Shown: positions 52,959 through 60,796, counted from the stretch's first letter. The stretch: DNA of 64,000 nucleotides from Actinobacteria bacterium HGW-Actinobacteria-5 (GCA_002843035.1 PHEV01000008.1:1-64000), one strand, 5' to 3'. A program made the numbers and translations. Notes: generated by a model not told the origin, from the letters alone.

Positions 52959-53053
52959 CCGCAGCCGCCTGAACGCCGCGTCCACCAGCGGCGACACCCT
53001 TCTCCTGTGCGCCCGCTGCGCGACCCCGACCGCCCGACACCAGAGGACCAACC
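52959..53053 (+). promoter_or_regulatory. Candidate cysteine attenuator
   Basis: 95 nt between the leader stop and the DUF4395 start. A perfect 6-bp hairpin CGCCGC-GTCCACCA-GCGGCG (52974-52993) begins 15 nt after the leader stop. TCCTGTG (53003-53009) can pair with the ribosome-binding CAGAGGA (53041-53047) at 6 of 7 positions and so mask it. A ribosome stalled on the Cys codons could change this folding. The pairing is by eye, not computed. Confidence 0.5.
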
Positions 53054-53527
53054 ATGCCCAGCACGACCACCACACCTCCGCTCGTGACCGCCCGGATCGA
53101 CCCGCGCGGCCCCCGCTTCGCCGCCGCCGTCACCTCCGTGGTGCTGGCGGGCACGCTGCTCGCCGGCCCGCAGCTCGGGCTGCCGCTGCTTGCCGTCCAG
53201 GCGTTTGCCTTCGGCGCCGGCGCCCTGCTCGGCCTGCGCTACCAGCCCTATGGCTGGGTCTTCCGCCACTACATCCGCCCGCGGCTGGAGGAACCGGCCG
53301 ACCTCGAGGACGAGCGTCCGCCACGTTTCGCGCAGGCTGTCGGCTTCGGCTTCGCCCTGCTCGCCATCGCGGGTGCGCTCGCCAGCCTGGACGCCCTGTT
53401 CTATGTCGCGGCGGGCTTCGCGCTGGGCGCCGCCCTGCTGAACGCCGTGTTCGACTTCTGCCTCGGCTGCGAGCTGTACCTGTTCGGTATGCGCCTGCGG
53501 GGCCGCCGGGCAGGGGGCTCCCGGTGA
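53054..53527 (+). CDS. DUF4395 membrane protein
   Basis: 157 aa, about four hydrophobic segments (FAAAVTSVVLAGTLLAGPQL, LPLLAVQAFAFGAGALLGLR, AQAVGFGFALLAIAGALASL, AAGFALGAALLNAVFDFCLG). Family marks are IDPRGPRFAAAVT, QPYGWVFRHYIRPRLEEP and the Cys pair FDFCLGCELY. DUF4395 proteins are commonly encoded beside a thioredoxin-like protein and sulfurtransferases in actinobacteria; the function is not established. RBS CAGAGGACC 6 nt before the ATG, possibly masked in the attenuator. The stop overlaps the next start by 4 bp. Confidence 0.9.
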   Translation: MPSTTTTPPLVTARIDPRGPRFAAAVTSVVLAGTLLAGPQLGLPLLAVQAFAFGAGALLGLRYQPYGWVFRHYIRPRLEEPADLEDERPPRFAQAVGFGFALLAIAGALASLDALFYVAAGFALGAALLNAVFDFCLGCELYLFGMRLRGRRAGGSR

Positions 53528-54744
53528 CCGGGCTGTGGGTGGTCGGCGCGACCGTCCTGCTCGCGCTCGGCTTCGGCCTCTTCCGCCGGGCCACGGACGG
53601 ACGGATCGCGTCGGCCGTCCCCGCACGCGAGGGCGACCTCGGCCCGTCCCGGCTCGGCCGTCCCCTGGGTGAGCGGGCCACGTTCGTCCAGTTCTCCTCG
53701 GAGGTCTGCGCTCCGTGCCGGGCCACCAGCCGCCTCCTCGGCGAGCTGGTCGACCAGGAGCCCGGCGTCGCGCACGTCGAGCTCGACGCCGCGGAGCACC
53801 TCGACCTGGCCAGGGAACTGGGAATCTCCCGTACTCCCACGGTGTTGTTGCTCGACAGTGAGGGAGCGGTGCGCCACCGGATCGTCGGCGCCCCCCGCAG
53901 GCCGGACGTGCTGCGGGCCTTGCAGAACATCCTCGAAGGAACGAAGGCACCCGATATGACCACCACCCATCGCGACGACGTGTGGAGCCGCATCCGCACC
54001 GAGGTCCGAGCCGATGCGCAGGCCGAGCCCGCCCTGGCGAGCTTCCTGCACACCAACGTGCTCTCGCACTCCCGGCTCGAGGACGCCCTGAGTTTCATCC
54101 TGGCCAGCAAGCTGGGCAGCGAGACGATCACCTCGCTCAGCCTGCGCGAACTGATCCGGCGCGCCTTCGACGACGACCGGGCGATCAGCGTCGCCGTCCG
54201 CGAGGACCTGCGGGCAGTACTCAGCCGCGACCCGGCGTGCCGGGGCTACTCGATGCCGCTGCTGTATTTCAAGGGCTTCCACGCCCTGCAGGCCTACCGC
54301 GTGGCGCACTACTACTGGACCCACGACCGCCCCGCCCTGGCCCTGTACCTGCAGAGCCGGATCTCGGAGGTGTTCGCCGTCGACATCCACCCCGGCGCCC
54401 GGATCGGGAAGGGGATCATGTTCGACCACGCCACGTCCGTGGTGATCGGCGAGACTGCGGTCGTCGAGGACGACTTCTCGATGCTGCACGAGGTCACCCT
54501 CGGCGGCACCGGCAAGGTCGGCGGCGACCGGCACCCGAAGATCGGCAAGGGTGTGATGATCGGTGCCGGCGCCAAGGTGCTCGGCAACATCCGGGTCGGC
54601 GAGGGCGCCCGGATCGGTGCCGGCTCCGTGGTGCTGGAGGACGTCCCGCCGTACACAACGGTGGCCGGCGTCCCCGCGCGTCCGGTCAGCTACCCGGAGA
54701 ACGCCCACCCGGCCCTGGACGACCTGGACACCATCGAGCGCTGA
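53524..54744 (+). CDS. cysE: Membrane-anchored thioredoxin fused to serine O-acetyltransferase (CysE)
   Basis: A 406-aa fusion. Residues 1-25 form a membrane helix (VVGATVLLALGFGLF). Residues 45-140 are a thioredoxin domain with active site CAPC (Cys62, Cys65; VQFSSEVCAPCRATSRLL) and the cis-Pro region SRTPTVLLL. From Met145 the sequence is a full CysE: the helical domain (EVRADAQAEPALASF, LLYFKGFHALQAYRVAHYYW), the left-handed beta helix with VDIHPGARIGKGI and the catalytic His in DHATS, and GGTGKVGGDRHPKIGKGVMI. There is no stop between domains; GAAGGAACGAAGG before Met145 (ATG 53956) could also give CysE alone. The tail lacks the terminal Ile used by E. coli CysE to bind CysK. Start GTG overlapping DUF4395. 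Confidence 0.93.
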   Translation: MTGLWVVGATVLLALGFGLFRRATDGRIASAVPAREGDLGPSRLGRPLGERATFVQFSSEVCAPCRATSRLLGELVDQEPGVAHVELDAAEHLDLARELGISRTPTVLLLDSEGAVRHRIVGAPRRPDVLRALQNILEGTKAPDMTTTHRDDVWSRIRTEVRADAQAEPALASFLHTNVLSHSRLEDALSFILASKLGSETITSLSLRELIRRAFDDDRAISVAVREDLRAVLSRDPACRGYSMPLLYFKGFHALQAYRVAHYYWTHDRPALALYLQSRISEVFAVDIHPGARIGKGIMFDHATSVVIGETAVVEDDFSMLHEVTLGGTGKVGGDRHPKIGKGVMIGAGAKVLGNIRVGEGARIGAGSVVLEDVPPYTTVAGVPARPVSYPENAHPALDDLDTIER

Positions 54745-55049
54745 CCCGGTTCCGCCCCGCGCGTGCCCTGCGACCGTTGCGCCGGACGCGGGCACTCCGG
54801 GGACGGTTCCCTTCCCGTTCACGTGGTCCGTCCCCATTACCGTTCACGGGCACTCGGGGACGGTTCCCTTCCCGTTCACCTGATCCGTCCCCATTACCAT
54901 TCACGCAGCTACACCCCTTGTCAGGAAGCTGAACGAAAAGGGGACCGTCCCTGTGAACCGAAGGGGACACACCCGGTGAACGGGAGAGGAACCGTCCCCG
55001 CAAGCCCGGGCGATCGTGGGGGACGGAGTCGTCCGGATAGGGTCAGGGC
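54745..55049. repeat. Tandem and inverted repeat array, GAACCGTCCCC family (copy 6)
   Basis: The 305-bp gap after cysE is mostly repeat. Two direct units starting GGGGACGGTTCCCTTCCCGT lie at 54799 and 54856 (57-bp period), each followed by TCCGTCCCCATTACC. From 54933 come inverted parts (AAAAGGGGACCGTCCC, GAGGAACCGTCCCC to about 54999). No gene is visible. The promoter of the permease gene (TAGGGT at 55038-55043) is at the right end. Confidence 0.85.
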
Positions 55050-56303
55050 ATGGCATCCGGGGACGCCAGCCTGAAGCGCCGCCTCGGCCTGGGCGGCGCT
55101 CTGGTGATCGGGCTCGGCTCGATGATCGGGGCCGGGGTGTTCGTGGTGTTCGCACCCGCCGCCGCCGCGGCAGGGCACACGCTGCTGATCGGCCTGGCGC
55201 TGGCGGCGGTGGTCGCCTACCTCAACGCGATGGCGTCCGCGCAGCTCGCCACCGCCTACCCGACCTCCGGCGGCACCTACGTGTACGGCCGCGAGCGGCT
55301 CGGCGAGTGGTGGGGCTTCACCGCCGGCTGGGGCTTCGTCGTCGGCAAGACCGCCTCCGCCGCCGCAATGGCACTGGCCTTCGCTGCCTACGTGGTGCCC
55401 ACGCCGGGACTGGTGCAACGCCTGGTCGCCGCCCTCGCCGTGCTGGCCCTCGGCGGGGTGAACGTCCTCGGCGTCCACCGCACCGCGTGGGTCACTGCGG
55501 TGCTGGTGACGCTCACCCTGGCCAGCCTCATGCTGGTCATCCTGGTGGGCTGGCCCGGCACGGGCCAGGGGCTGCCGTCGCTGGCATGCCTGGTCTGCGT
55601 GGACAACTGGTACGGGACGATCCAGTCGGCCGGCCTGCTGTTCTTCGCGTTCGCCGGATATGCCCGGATCGCGACCCTCGGCGAGGAGGTCGTCGATCCG
55701 CGCCGGACGATCCCCCGCGCAATCCTGCTGGCACTGGCCATCACGGTGCTGGTCTACGCCGGCATCGGCATCGCGACCTTGTCGGCTCTGGGCCCCGAAC
55801 GGCTCGCCGCGTCCACCGCACCATTGCGGGACGTGATGGTGGCGGCCGGGTTCGGCGCTCTCGCGCCCGTCGTCCAGGTGGGCGCGGCACTCGCCAGCCT
55901 CGGCGCCCTGCTGACCCTGATGGCCGGAATCGCCCGGACGGTCCTGGCGATGGGACGCAACCAAGACCTGCCCGGCTGGCTGGCCACGGTCCACCCCCGC
56001 TTCTCGACCCCGCACCACGCCGAACTGGTACTGGCCGGCGTGATCGCGGTCGTGGCGCTGGCCACGGACCTGCGCAACGCGATCGGCTTCTCCTCGCTGT
56101 GCGTACTGGTCTACTACGCGATCGCCAACGCCGCCGCGTTCACCCAGGTCGGCGCGACCCGGCTGTGGCCCAGGGAGCTCAACGTGGCCGGCATGCTCGG
56201 CTGCCTGCTGCTTGCCGCCACACTGCCCTGGCAGTCGGTGGTGACCGGTGTCGGCGTGCTCGGGCTCGGCCTGCTCGGGCGCCGGCTGGTCCGCGCGGCC
56301 TGA
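55050..56303 (+). CDS. APC-superfamily amino-acid permease
   Basis: 417 aa, about 12 membrane helices. The first helix carries the APC signature LVIGLGSMIGAGVFVVFA; the consensus YPTSGGTYVYGRERLGEWWG follows. It is shorter than typical 450-500 aa permeases at the C-terminus, but the core is complete. The ATG lies 6 nt after TAGGGT (55038-55043), a leaderless-type start. It stands alone after the repeat array. Closest in style to the YhdG/CAT-type basic or neutral amino-acid transporters; substrate unknown. Proximity to cysE makes a sulfur amino acid conceivable, but nothing in the sequence shows this. Confidence 0.88.
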   Translation: MASGDASLKRRLGLGGALVIGLGSMIGAGVFVVFAPAAAAAGHTLLIGLALAAVVAYLNAMASAQLATAYPTSGGTYVYGRERLGEWWGFTAGWGFVVGKTASAAAMALAFAAYVVPTPGLVQRLVAALAVLALGGVNVLGVHRTAWVTAVLVTLTLASLMLVILVGWPGTGQGLPSLACLVCVDNWYGTIQSAGLLFFAFAGYARIATLGEEVVDPRRTIPRAILLALAITVLVYAGIGIATLSALGPERLAASTAPLRDVMVAAGFGALAPVVQVGAALASLGALLTLMAGIARTVLAMGRNQDLPGWLATVHPRFSTPHHAELVLAGVIAVVALATDLRNAIGFSSLCVLVYYAIANAAAFTQVGATRLWPRELNVAGMLGCLLLAATLPWQSVVTGVGVLGLGLLGRRLVRAA

Positions 56304-56351
56304 CCGCCCGGTGGCGTCCGACGGCTCGTCCGAGGGCTGACCGGGCCGGCG

Positions 56352-56462
56352 CCAACCCTCAACCCAACCCTGAACGCACACTTGAGGCTTCTCAGGAACA
56401 AATCACCTAGTCAGAGGCCTACTGCTGGCAGAAGGGTAAACACCAACCCTCAAGCGAACCCT
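56352..56462 (+). promoter_or_regulatory. Two direct-repeat boxes upstream of the cell-wall hydrolase
   Basis: CCAACCCTCAACCCAACCCT (56352-56371) and CCAACCCTCAAGCGAACCCT (56443-56462) match at 18 of 20 positions and are 91 bp apart, the second ending 36 bp before the start codon. Each contains AACCCT hexamers spaced 12 bp apart, the pattern of OmpR-family response regulators such as MtrA, which controls peptidoglycan hydrolases in actinobacteria. The regulator is inferred only from layout. Confidence 0.5.
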
Positions 56463-56497
56463 TGCTTCCCCCGTAGCACCTCGGTACCAAAGCACCT

Positions 56498-58951
56498 GTG
56501 AAGGTTGCGACGAGAGTGCTATCCGTGACGGTTGGGCTTGCCCTTGCGCTGGGTACTGCCCTGGTTCAATCCCCGGCCGCGAGTGCGTCGGTCTCGTCCA
56601 GCACCAAGACCAAATTCATCTCCAGCCTGGTCAGCGTCGCGCAGAAGACGCAGAACAAGTTCGGCGTCCCGGCGTCGGTGCTGATCGCCCAGGCCATCGA
56701 GGCGTCCGACTGGGGGACCTCCTCGGTCGTGTCCAAGGCGAAGAACTACTTCAACACGCCCTGCAGCGCCACCATGACGGCCAGCCAGTTCGCCCAGCTC
56801 GCCGACGACCAGGTGGGCAAGCCGTACGTGCTCGGCGCCGAGACCGCGATCAGCGACCCGAACCCGCCGAAGTTCGACTGCTCCGAGCTGGTCCAGTGGC
56901 TCTTCGGACGCTCCGGCAACCCGATCACCGACCTCGCCGCCTCGCAGTACAACGTGACCAAGAAGGTCTCCGGGTCCCCGAAAGTGGGCGACCTGGTCTT
57001 CCTGCGCAACAACCCGGCCCGGTCCAACGGCATCGGCCATGTCGCGGTGCTGACCAAGAAGCTCAGCAACGGGGACTGGCGGATCATCGAGGCCCGCGGG
57101 CATGCCTACGGCGTCGTCCGCTCCACCCTCAGCTACTGGAAGTCGCGCTCCTACTACGCCGGACTGCGCCGCTACCCCTCGTTCACCCTCGCCAACGGTG
57201 ACAGCGTGACCGCATCCGCCTCCGGCATCTACAAGTCCGGCTGCACCACGATCGGCTCGACGACCTACTCGAAGTTCTCCTCGATGACCAACTCGTTCTA
57301 CGGCAACGCCTCGGCCATCACCAGCGATTCCGCCTACGCCGACGCCCGCAAGGTCATGTCGAGCATCCCCAAGTTCGTCGACGAGCTCGCCAAGGTCGTC
57401 CAGCCGAAGGACGCCAGCGGCTACGCCAAGACCCTCGACGACCTGATCGCCAGCTACAACCTCACCGACTACGACGTCGTCCCGATCGGTCTCGTCCTCG
57501 AGTCCGGTGACAGCGGCTTCCGGGTCTCAGCCCTGCAGAACCTGCTGAAGGCTGCCGGGTACAGCACCAGCATCACGGGCAAGTACGACTCCGCCACCGT
57601 CTCCGCGGTGAAGAAGTTCCAGAAGGCGAAGGGGCTCACCGTGGACGGCCAGTCCGGCCGTTACACCCTGACCGCCCTGTTCTCCAAGCTCAGTTCGGGC
57701 ACCAGCGGCACGCTGACCAGCGCCCTCAACGCACTGCTCGGTGGGCTCGGCTACAGCACAACCAGCGGCAGCTCGTTCGGTTCGGCCACCCTGGCCTCCC
57801 TGAAGTCCTTCCAGGCCACCGCCGGACGCAGCCCGAGCGGGAACGTCGACGCCAACACCTGGGCCGCGCTGTTCATGGCCCTGGACTCCAGCCAGCCCGC
57901 GGTCTCCGGCACGGCCAAGGTCGGCCAGACCCTCACCGTCGACGCCGGCACCTGGGGCCCCGGCACCGTGGCCCTGTCCTACCAGTGGTACCGCGACTCG
58001 TCGGCGATCGGCGGGGCGGACGGCACCAGCTATGCCGTGCAGGCGGACGACGCAGGCTCGAAGCTGTCGGTCGAGGTCAGCGGGCTCAAGACCGGCTACA
58101 CCGTGACCGCACGCACGTCGGCGGCCACCAGCATGGTCGACAACGCGTCCTTCACGGCGACCCCCGATCCCACCGTCAGCGGCACCGCGAAGATCGGTCA
58201 GACCCTCACGGCCAGCGCGGGAACATGGAAGCCGACCCCGGCCAAGCTCACCTACCAGTGGCTGCGCGGCGGCAAGGCGATCTCCGGAGCGACGAAGTCC
58301 AGCTACACGGTGCTGGTGGATGACGCCGGCGCCAAGCTCTCCGTCGCGGTCACCGGCAGCAAGGACGGGTACACCTCGGTCACCACCACATCGGACGCGA
58401 CGAGCGCCGTCAGTGGCGCCGTCTCGGGATCGACCCCGAAGATCAGCGGAACCGCGACGGTCGACAGCACGCTGAAGGCGTCCGCGGGGACGTGGGGGCC
58501 ATCCGGGGTGAAGCTGGCCTACCAGTGGTACCGCGGCGCCGACGCGATCGACGGCGCGACCGCGACCAGCTACAAGGTGACCGCGCAGGATTCGGGCAAC
58601 CAGCTCTCTGTACGGGTCACCGGCTCCCTCGACGGCTACGCCGCGGTCACCAAGGCCTCCGCGCCGCTCGCCGTCGGCAAGCTCACCTTCACCAGCACCT
58701 ACACTCCGAAGATCAGCGGCACCGCGAAGGTGGGCAAGAAGCTCGTGATCGTGCGCGGCGTGTGGAAGCCGGGACCGGTCACCTACCGCTACCAGTGGTA
58801 CCGCGGGTCGTCGAAGATCGCGGGCGCCACCGGCAAGAGCTACACGCTCAAGTCCTCCGACAAGGGCAAGACGATCAAGGTCAAGCTGGTCGTGTCCAAG
58901 TGGTACTACTCGACGGTCACGAAGGTCAGCAAGAGCGTCAAGGTCTCCTGA
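56498..58951 (+). CDS. Secreted cell-wall hydrolase: NlpC/P60 nested in a glucosaminidase domain
   Basis: 817 aa. A Sec signal peptide ends near residue 30 (SPAASASVS). Residues 36-90 are the N-half of a GH73-like glucosaminidase (KFGVPASVLIAQAIEASDWG, KAKNYFNTPC). Residues 95-225 are NlpC/P60 with catalytic Cys128 (FDCSELVQWLFG) and His181 (GIGHVAVL). Residues 235-325 look like the returning C-half of GH73 (KFSSMTNSFYGN...YAKTLDDLIASYNLTDYD). Two peptidoglycan-binding domains follow (about 330-395 and 398-460), then four Ig-like repeats of ~85 residues (SGTAKVGQTLTVDAGTWGP...YQWYR). It should cleave cross-bridge peptides outside the membrane. The usual GH73 ESGWG reads EASDWG, so glucosaminidase activity is doubtful. 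Confidence 0.87.
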   Translation: MKVATRVLSVTVGLALALGTALVQSPAASASVSSSTKTKFISSLVSVAQKTQNKFGVPASVLIAQAIEASDWGTSSVVSKAKNYFNTPCSATMTASQFAQLADDQVGKPYVLGAETAISDPNPPKFDCSELVQWLFGRSGNPITDLAASQYNVTKKVSGSPKVGDLVFLRNNPARSNGIGHVAVLTKKLSNGDWRIIEARGHAYGVVRSTLSYWKSRSYYAGLRRYPSFTLANGDSVTASASGIYKSGCTTIGSTTYSKFSSMTNSFYGNASAITSDSAYADARKVMSSIPKFVDELAKVVQPKDASGYAKTLDDLIASYNLTDYDVVPIGLVLESGDSGFRVSALQNLLKAAGYSTSITGKYDSATVSAVKKFQKAKGLTVDGQSGRYTLTALFSKLSSGTSGTLTSALNALLGGLGYSTTSGSSFGSATLASLKSFQATAGRSPSGNVDANTWAALFMALDSSQPAVSGTAKVGQTLTVDAGTWGPGTVALSYQWYRDSSAIGGADGTSYAVQADDAGSKLSVEVSGLKTGYTVTARTSAATSMVDNASFTATPDPTVSGTAKIGQTLTASAGTWKPTPAKLTYQWLRGGKAISGATKSSYTVLVDDAGAKLSVAVTGSKDGYTSVTTTSDATSAVSGAVSGSTPKISGTATVDSTLKASAGTWGPSGVKLAYQWYRGADAIDGATATSYKVTAQDSGNQLSVRVTGSLDGYAAVTKASAPLAVGKLTFTSTYTPKISGTAKVGKKLVIVRGVWKPGPVTYRYQWYRGSSKIAGATGKSYTLKSSDKGKTIKVKLVVSKWYYSTVTKVSKSVKVS

Positions 58952-58973
58952 CCAACGCCGCCGGCAGGAGCCG

Positions 58974-59606
58974 TCACCAGTTGGTGCCGGCGCACTTCGC
59001 GACGATGGTGAACGGCAGGATCTCCGTGCGCGTCTTGCCCTTCCTGGTCTCCTTCGACTGCAGCTTCCCGGAGGCGGTGTAGGTGCTGCCGGAGGTGCTC
59101 AGCTTGGCCGAGGTGCCCTTGACCGTCTCCGAGGAGGAGTAGGCCAGCTCCCAGGCGAAGCCCTCGGAGTCCTCGGCGAAGCTCGCCGTCACACCGACGA
59201 GGTCCTTCTTCGCCGCGTCGAGCACCAAGGTGGCCTCCACCTTGCCGTAGAAGTCGTTGTTGTTGTCGGCCAGCATGATCGTGGGGCCGGAGTCACCCGT
59301 CGCACAGGTGCCCGTGAGCGCCTTGGAGACCTCCCCGAAGATGGCCATGCTGCCGGTCGCCTTCACGCCCGCGTTGGAGGGAGTCTCGGACGGTGTGGCC
59401 GAGTTCGTCGACCCAGTGGGGGCCGCGGACGTCGGCGGGCTCGACGGCGTGATCGTCTGGATCGGCTTGGGCGTGAAGTCCGAGCCGCCCGCCTGCACGC
59501 ACGCGGCGAGGCTCACCGCCAGACCGGCTCCGAGGACGACGGCGATCGCCCTCCCCCAACGTCCCGCGATACCTCGGCCCGCGGCCCTGCGCTCCTGATC
59601 TGCCAC
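58974..59606 (-). CDS. Lipoprotein, possibly LpqH-like
   Basis: 210 aa from GTG 59606 (VADQERRAAGRG). The lipobox LAVSLAAC gives a lipid-anchored Cys, followed by a Pro/Ser/Thr linker (SSPPTSAAPTGSTNSATPSE) and a beta-rich domain of about 125 residues with one Cys near its start (LTGTCATGD) and one near its end (IVAKCAGTNW), probably a disulfide. This resembles the mycobacterial 19-kDa LpqH/LppE type, but similarity was judged by layout only. It is convergent with the hydrolase gene (22-bp gap). Confidence 0.75.
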   Translation of the reverse strand: MADQERRAAGRGIAGRWGRAIAVVLGAGLAVSLAACVQAGGSDFTPKPIQTITPSSPPTSAAPTGSTNSATPSETPSNAGVKATGSMAIFGEVSKALTGTCATGDSGPTIMLADNNNDFYGKVEATLVLDAAKKDLVGVTASFAEDSEGFAWELAYSSSETVKGTSAKLSTSGSTYTASGKLQSKETRKGKTRTEILPFTIVAKCAGTNW

Positions 59607-59679
59607 GGTCTCAATGGTCCAACCTCGACCCAGGCATGCCCGTGGCGACGCGCCACGGGGGATCAAACTCGTACCAGGG

Positions 59680-60720
59680 TCAGTGCGAGGACAGCGCAAC
59701 CACGCCCGCGATGGCGATCACGACCAGCGTGGACAGCGTGGCCAGCAGCACCGGTCGTCCGCCCGTGCGGCGCAGGACCGCGCGGTGCACCGAAGTGCCG
59801 AGGGCGAACATCGCGGCAGCCAGCAGCCAGGACTGGCCGAACTTCGCCACCGCGAGCACGCTCTCCGGCACCACGCCGAGGCTGCGCACCAGGACCATCA
59901 CCAGGAAGGCTGCGACGAACAAGGGCACCAGGGGCGGGCGGGTCCGGCCGGCGTCGACGGCCTCGCTGCGCTGCCGCCAGGAGACCACGCCCAGGACGGG
60001 TGCGAGCATGAGCACCCGGGCCAGCTTCACCACCACTGCCACTTTCAGCGCCGCCGGTCCGATGATCCCGGCCGCGGCGACCACCTGCGCGACCTCGTGG
60101 GTGGAGCCTCCCGTCCAGATGCCCGCGGTGCGGGGGTCAAGGCCGAGCACGGCGCTCAGCGTCGGCATCACCGCGATCATCAGGGTGCCGAACACGACGA
60201 CGAGCGCTACCGCCGCGGCGGCCTCCTCATCCTTGCGCTTGGTGAGCACGCCCTCCATGCCGGCGACGGCTGCCGCTCCGCAGATGGAGAAGCCGGCCGC
60301 GATCAGCAGGGTCTGGGTACGGTCGATCCGCAACAGCCGGCCGAGTCCGAGGGTGACCGCGATAGTGCCGCCAACGATCGCGACAACGCCGACCACCACC
60401 GTCCAGCCGAGGGCGAGGATGTCGCCCAGCACGAGCTGGAGGCCCAGCAGCACGACCCCGAGGCGCAGCAACCGGCGCGACGAGACCGCCAGCCCCGGCG
60501 CGAGCACGTCCGGCACCCCGCCCGGCAGGAGATTCGCCAGCACCGCGCCGATCAGGATCGCGACGAGCATCGGGCTGAGCGCGGGCACGAGCAGATTCAG
60601 GCCCACGGCCAGGGCGGCTCCGAGCAGCGACACCACCAATCCGGGAGTGATCCGCCGCTCGCCGCGCAGTGCGGGTGCGGGTGCGGGTGCGGGTGCGCTG
60701 ACGGTTCCAGAGTCTGGCAT
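59680..60720 (-). CDS. YeiH/UPF0324 family membrane transporter
   Basis: 346 aa, about ten helices. Family features are LLRLGVVLLGLQLVLGDI, FSICGAAAVAGMEGVL (SICG motif), WTGGSTHEVAQVVAAAG and KFGQSWLLAAAMFALG. YeiH homologues are annotated as putative sulfate or sulfonate exporters, with limited direct evidence. ATG 60720 with TAGGCT 6 nt upstream. The N-terminus contains an Ala-Pro run encoded by a hexanucleotide repeat. Divergent from a LysR regulator, as yeiH is near yeiE in E. coli, where YeiE responds to sulfite. This fits the sulfur theme of the cysE region 5 kb away. Confidence 0.9.
   Translation of the reverse strand: MPDSGTVSAPAPAPAPALRGERRITPGLVVSLLGAALAVGLNLLVPALSPMLVAILIGAVLANLLPGGVPDVLAPGLAVSSRRLLRLGVVLLGLQLVLGDILALGWTVVVGVVAIVGGTIAVTLGLGRLLRIDRTQTLLIAAGFSICGAAAVAGMEGVLTKRKDEEAAAAVALVVVFGTLMIAVMPTLSAVLGLDPRTAGIWTGGSTHEVAQVVAAAGIIGPAALKVAVVVKLARVLMLAPVLGVVSWRQRSEAVDAGRTRPPLVPLFVAAFLVMVLVRSLGVVPESVLAVAKFGQSWLLAAAMFALGTSVHRAVLRRTGGRPVLLATLSTLVVIAIAGVVALSSH
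60669..60698. repeat. Hexanucleotide repeat in yeiH
   Basis: GTGCGG repeated four times plus GTGCGC, encoding the (Ala-Pro)n run near the YeiH N-terminus. Copy-number change would keep frame. Confidence 0.85.
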
Positions 60721-60796
60721 GACCTCAGCCTATGAATGTTCTGGATATGCCAGAAGACGGCGATTCCGCATCACAGTGATACGTTCTTGATATGGC
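60721..60796. promoter_or_regulatory. yeiH-lysR divergent regulatory region with two LysR-like sites
   Basis: GTTCTGGATATGCC (60738-60751) and GTTCTTGATATGGC (60783-60796) match at 12 of 14 positions, 45 bp apart. The first also forms the inverted repeat TTCTGG-ATATG-CCAGAA (60739-60755). The second covers the lysR start codon, which suits autorepression. Both genes have a -10 box 6 nt before their start codon (TAGGCT for yeiH, TACGTT at 60780-60785 for lysR). Confidence 0.6.

Noticed and set aside
56304-56497. c-di-AMP (ydaO-type) riboswitch before the wall hydrolase
   Set aside because: Actinobacterial wall hydrolases often carry one, but the conserved core sequences are not recognisable here; the direct-repeat boxes explain the region better.
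60669-60698. Hexanucleotide repeat as a phase-variation switch for yeiH
   Set aside because: The unit is six bases, so copy changes keep frame and cannot switch the gene off.
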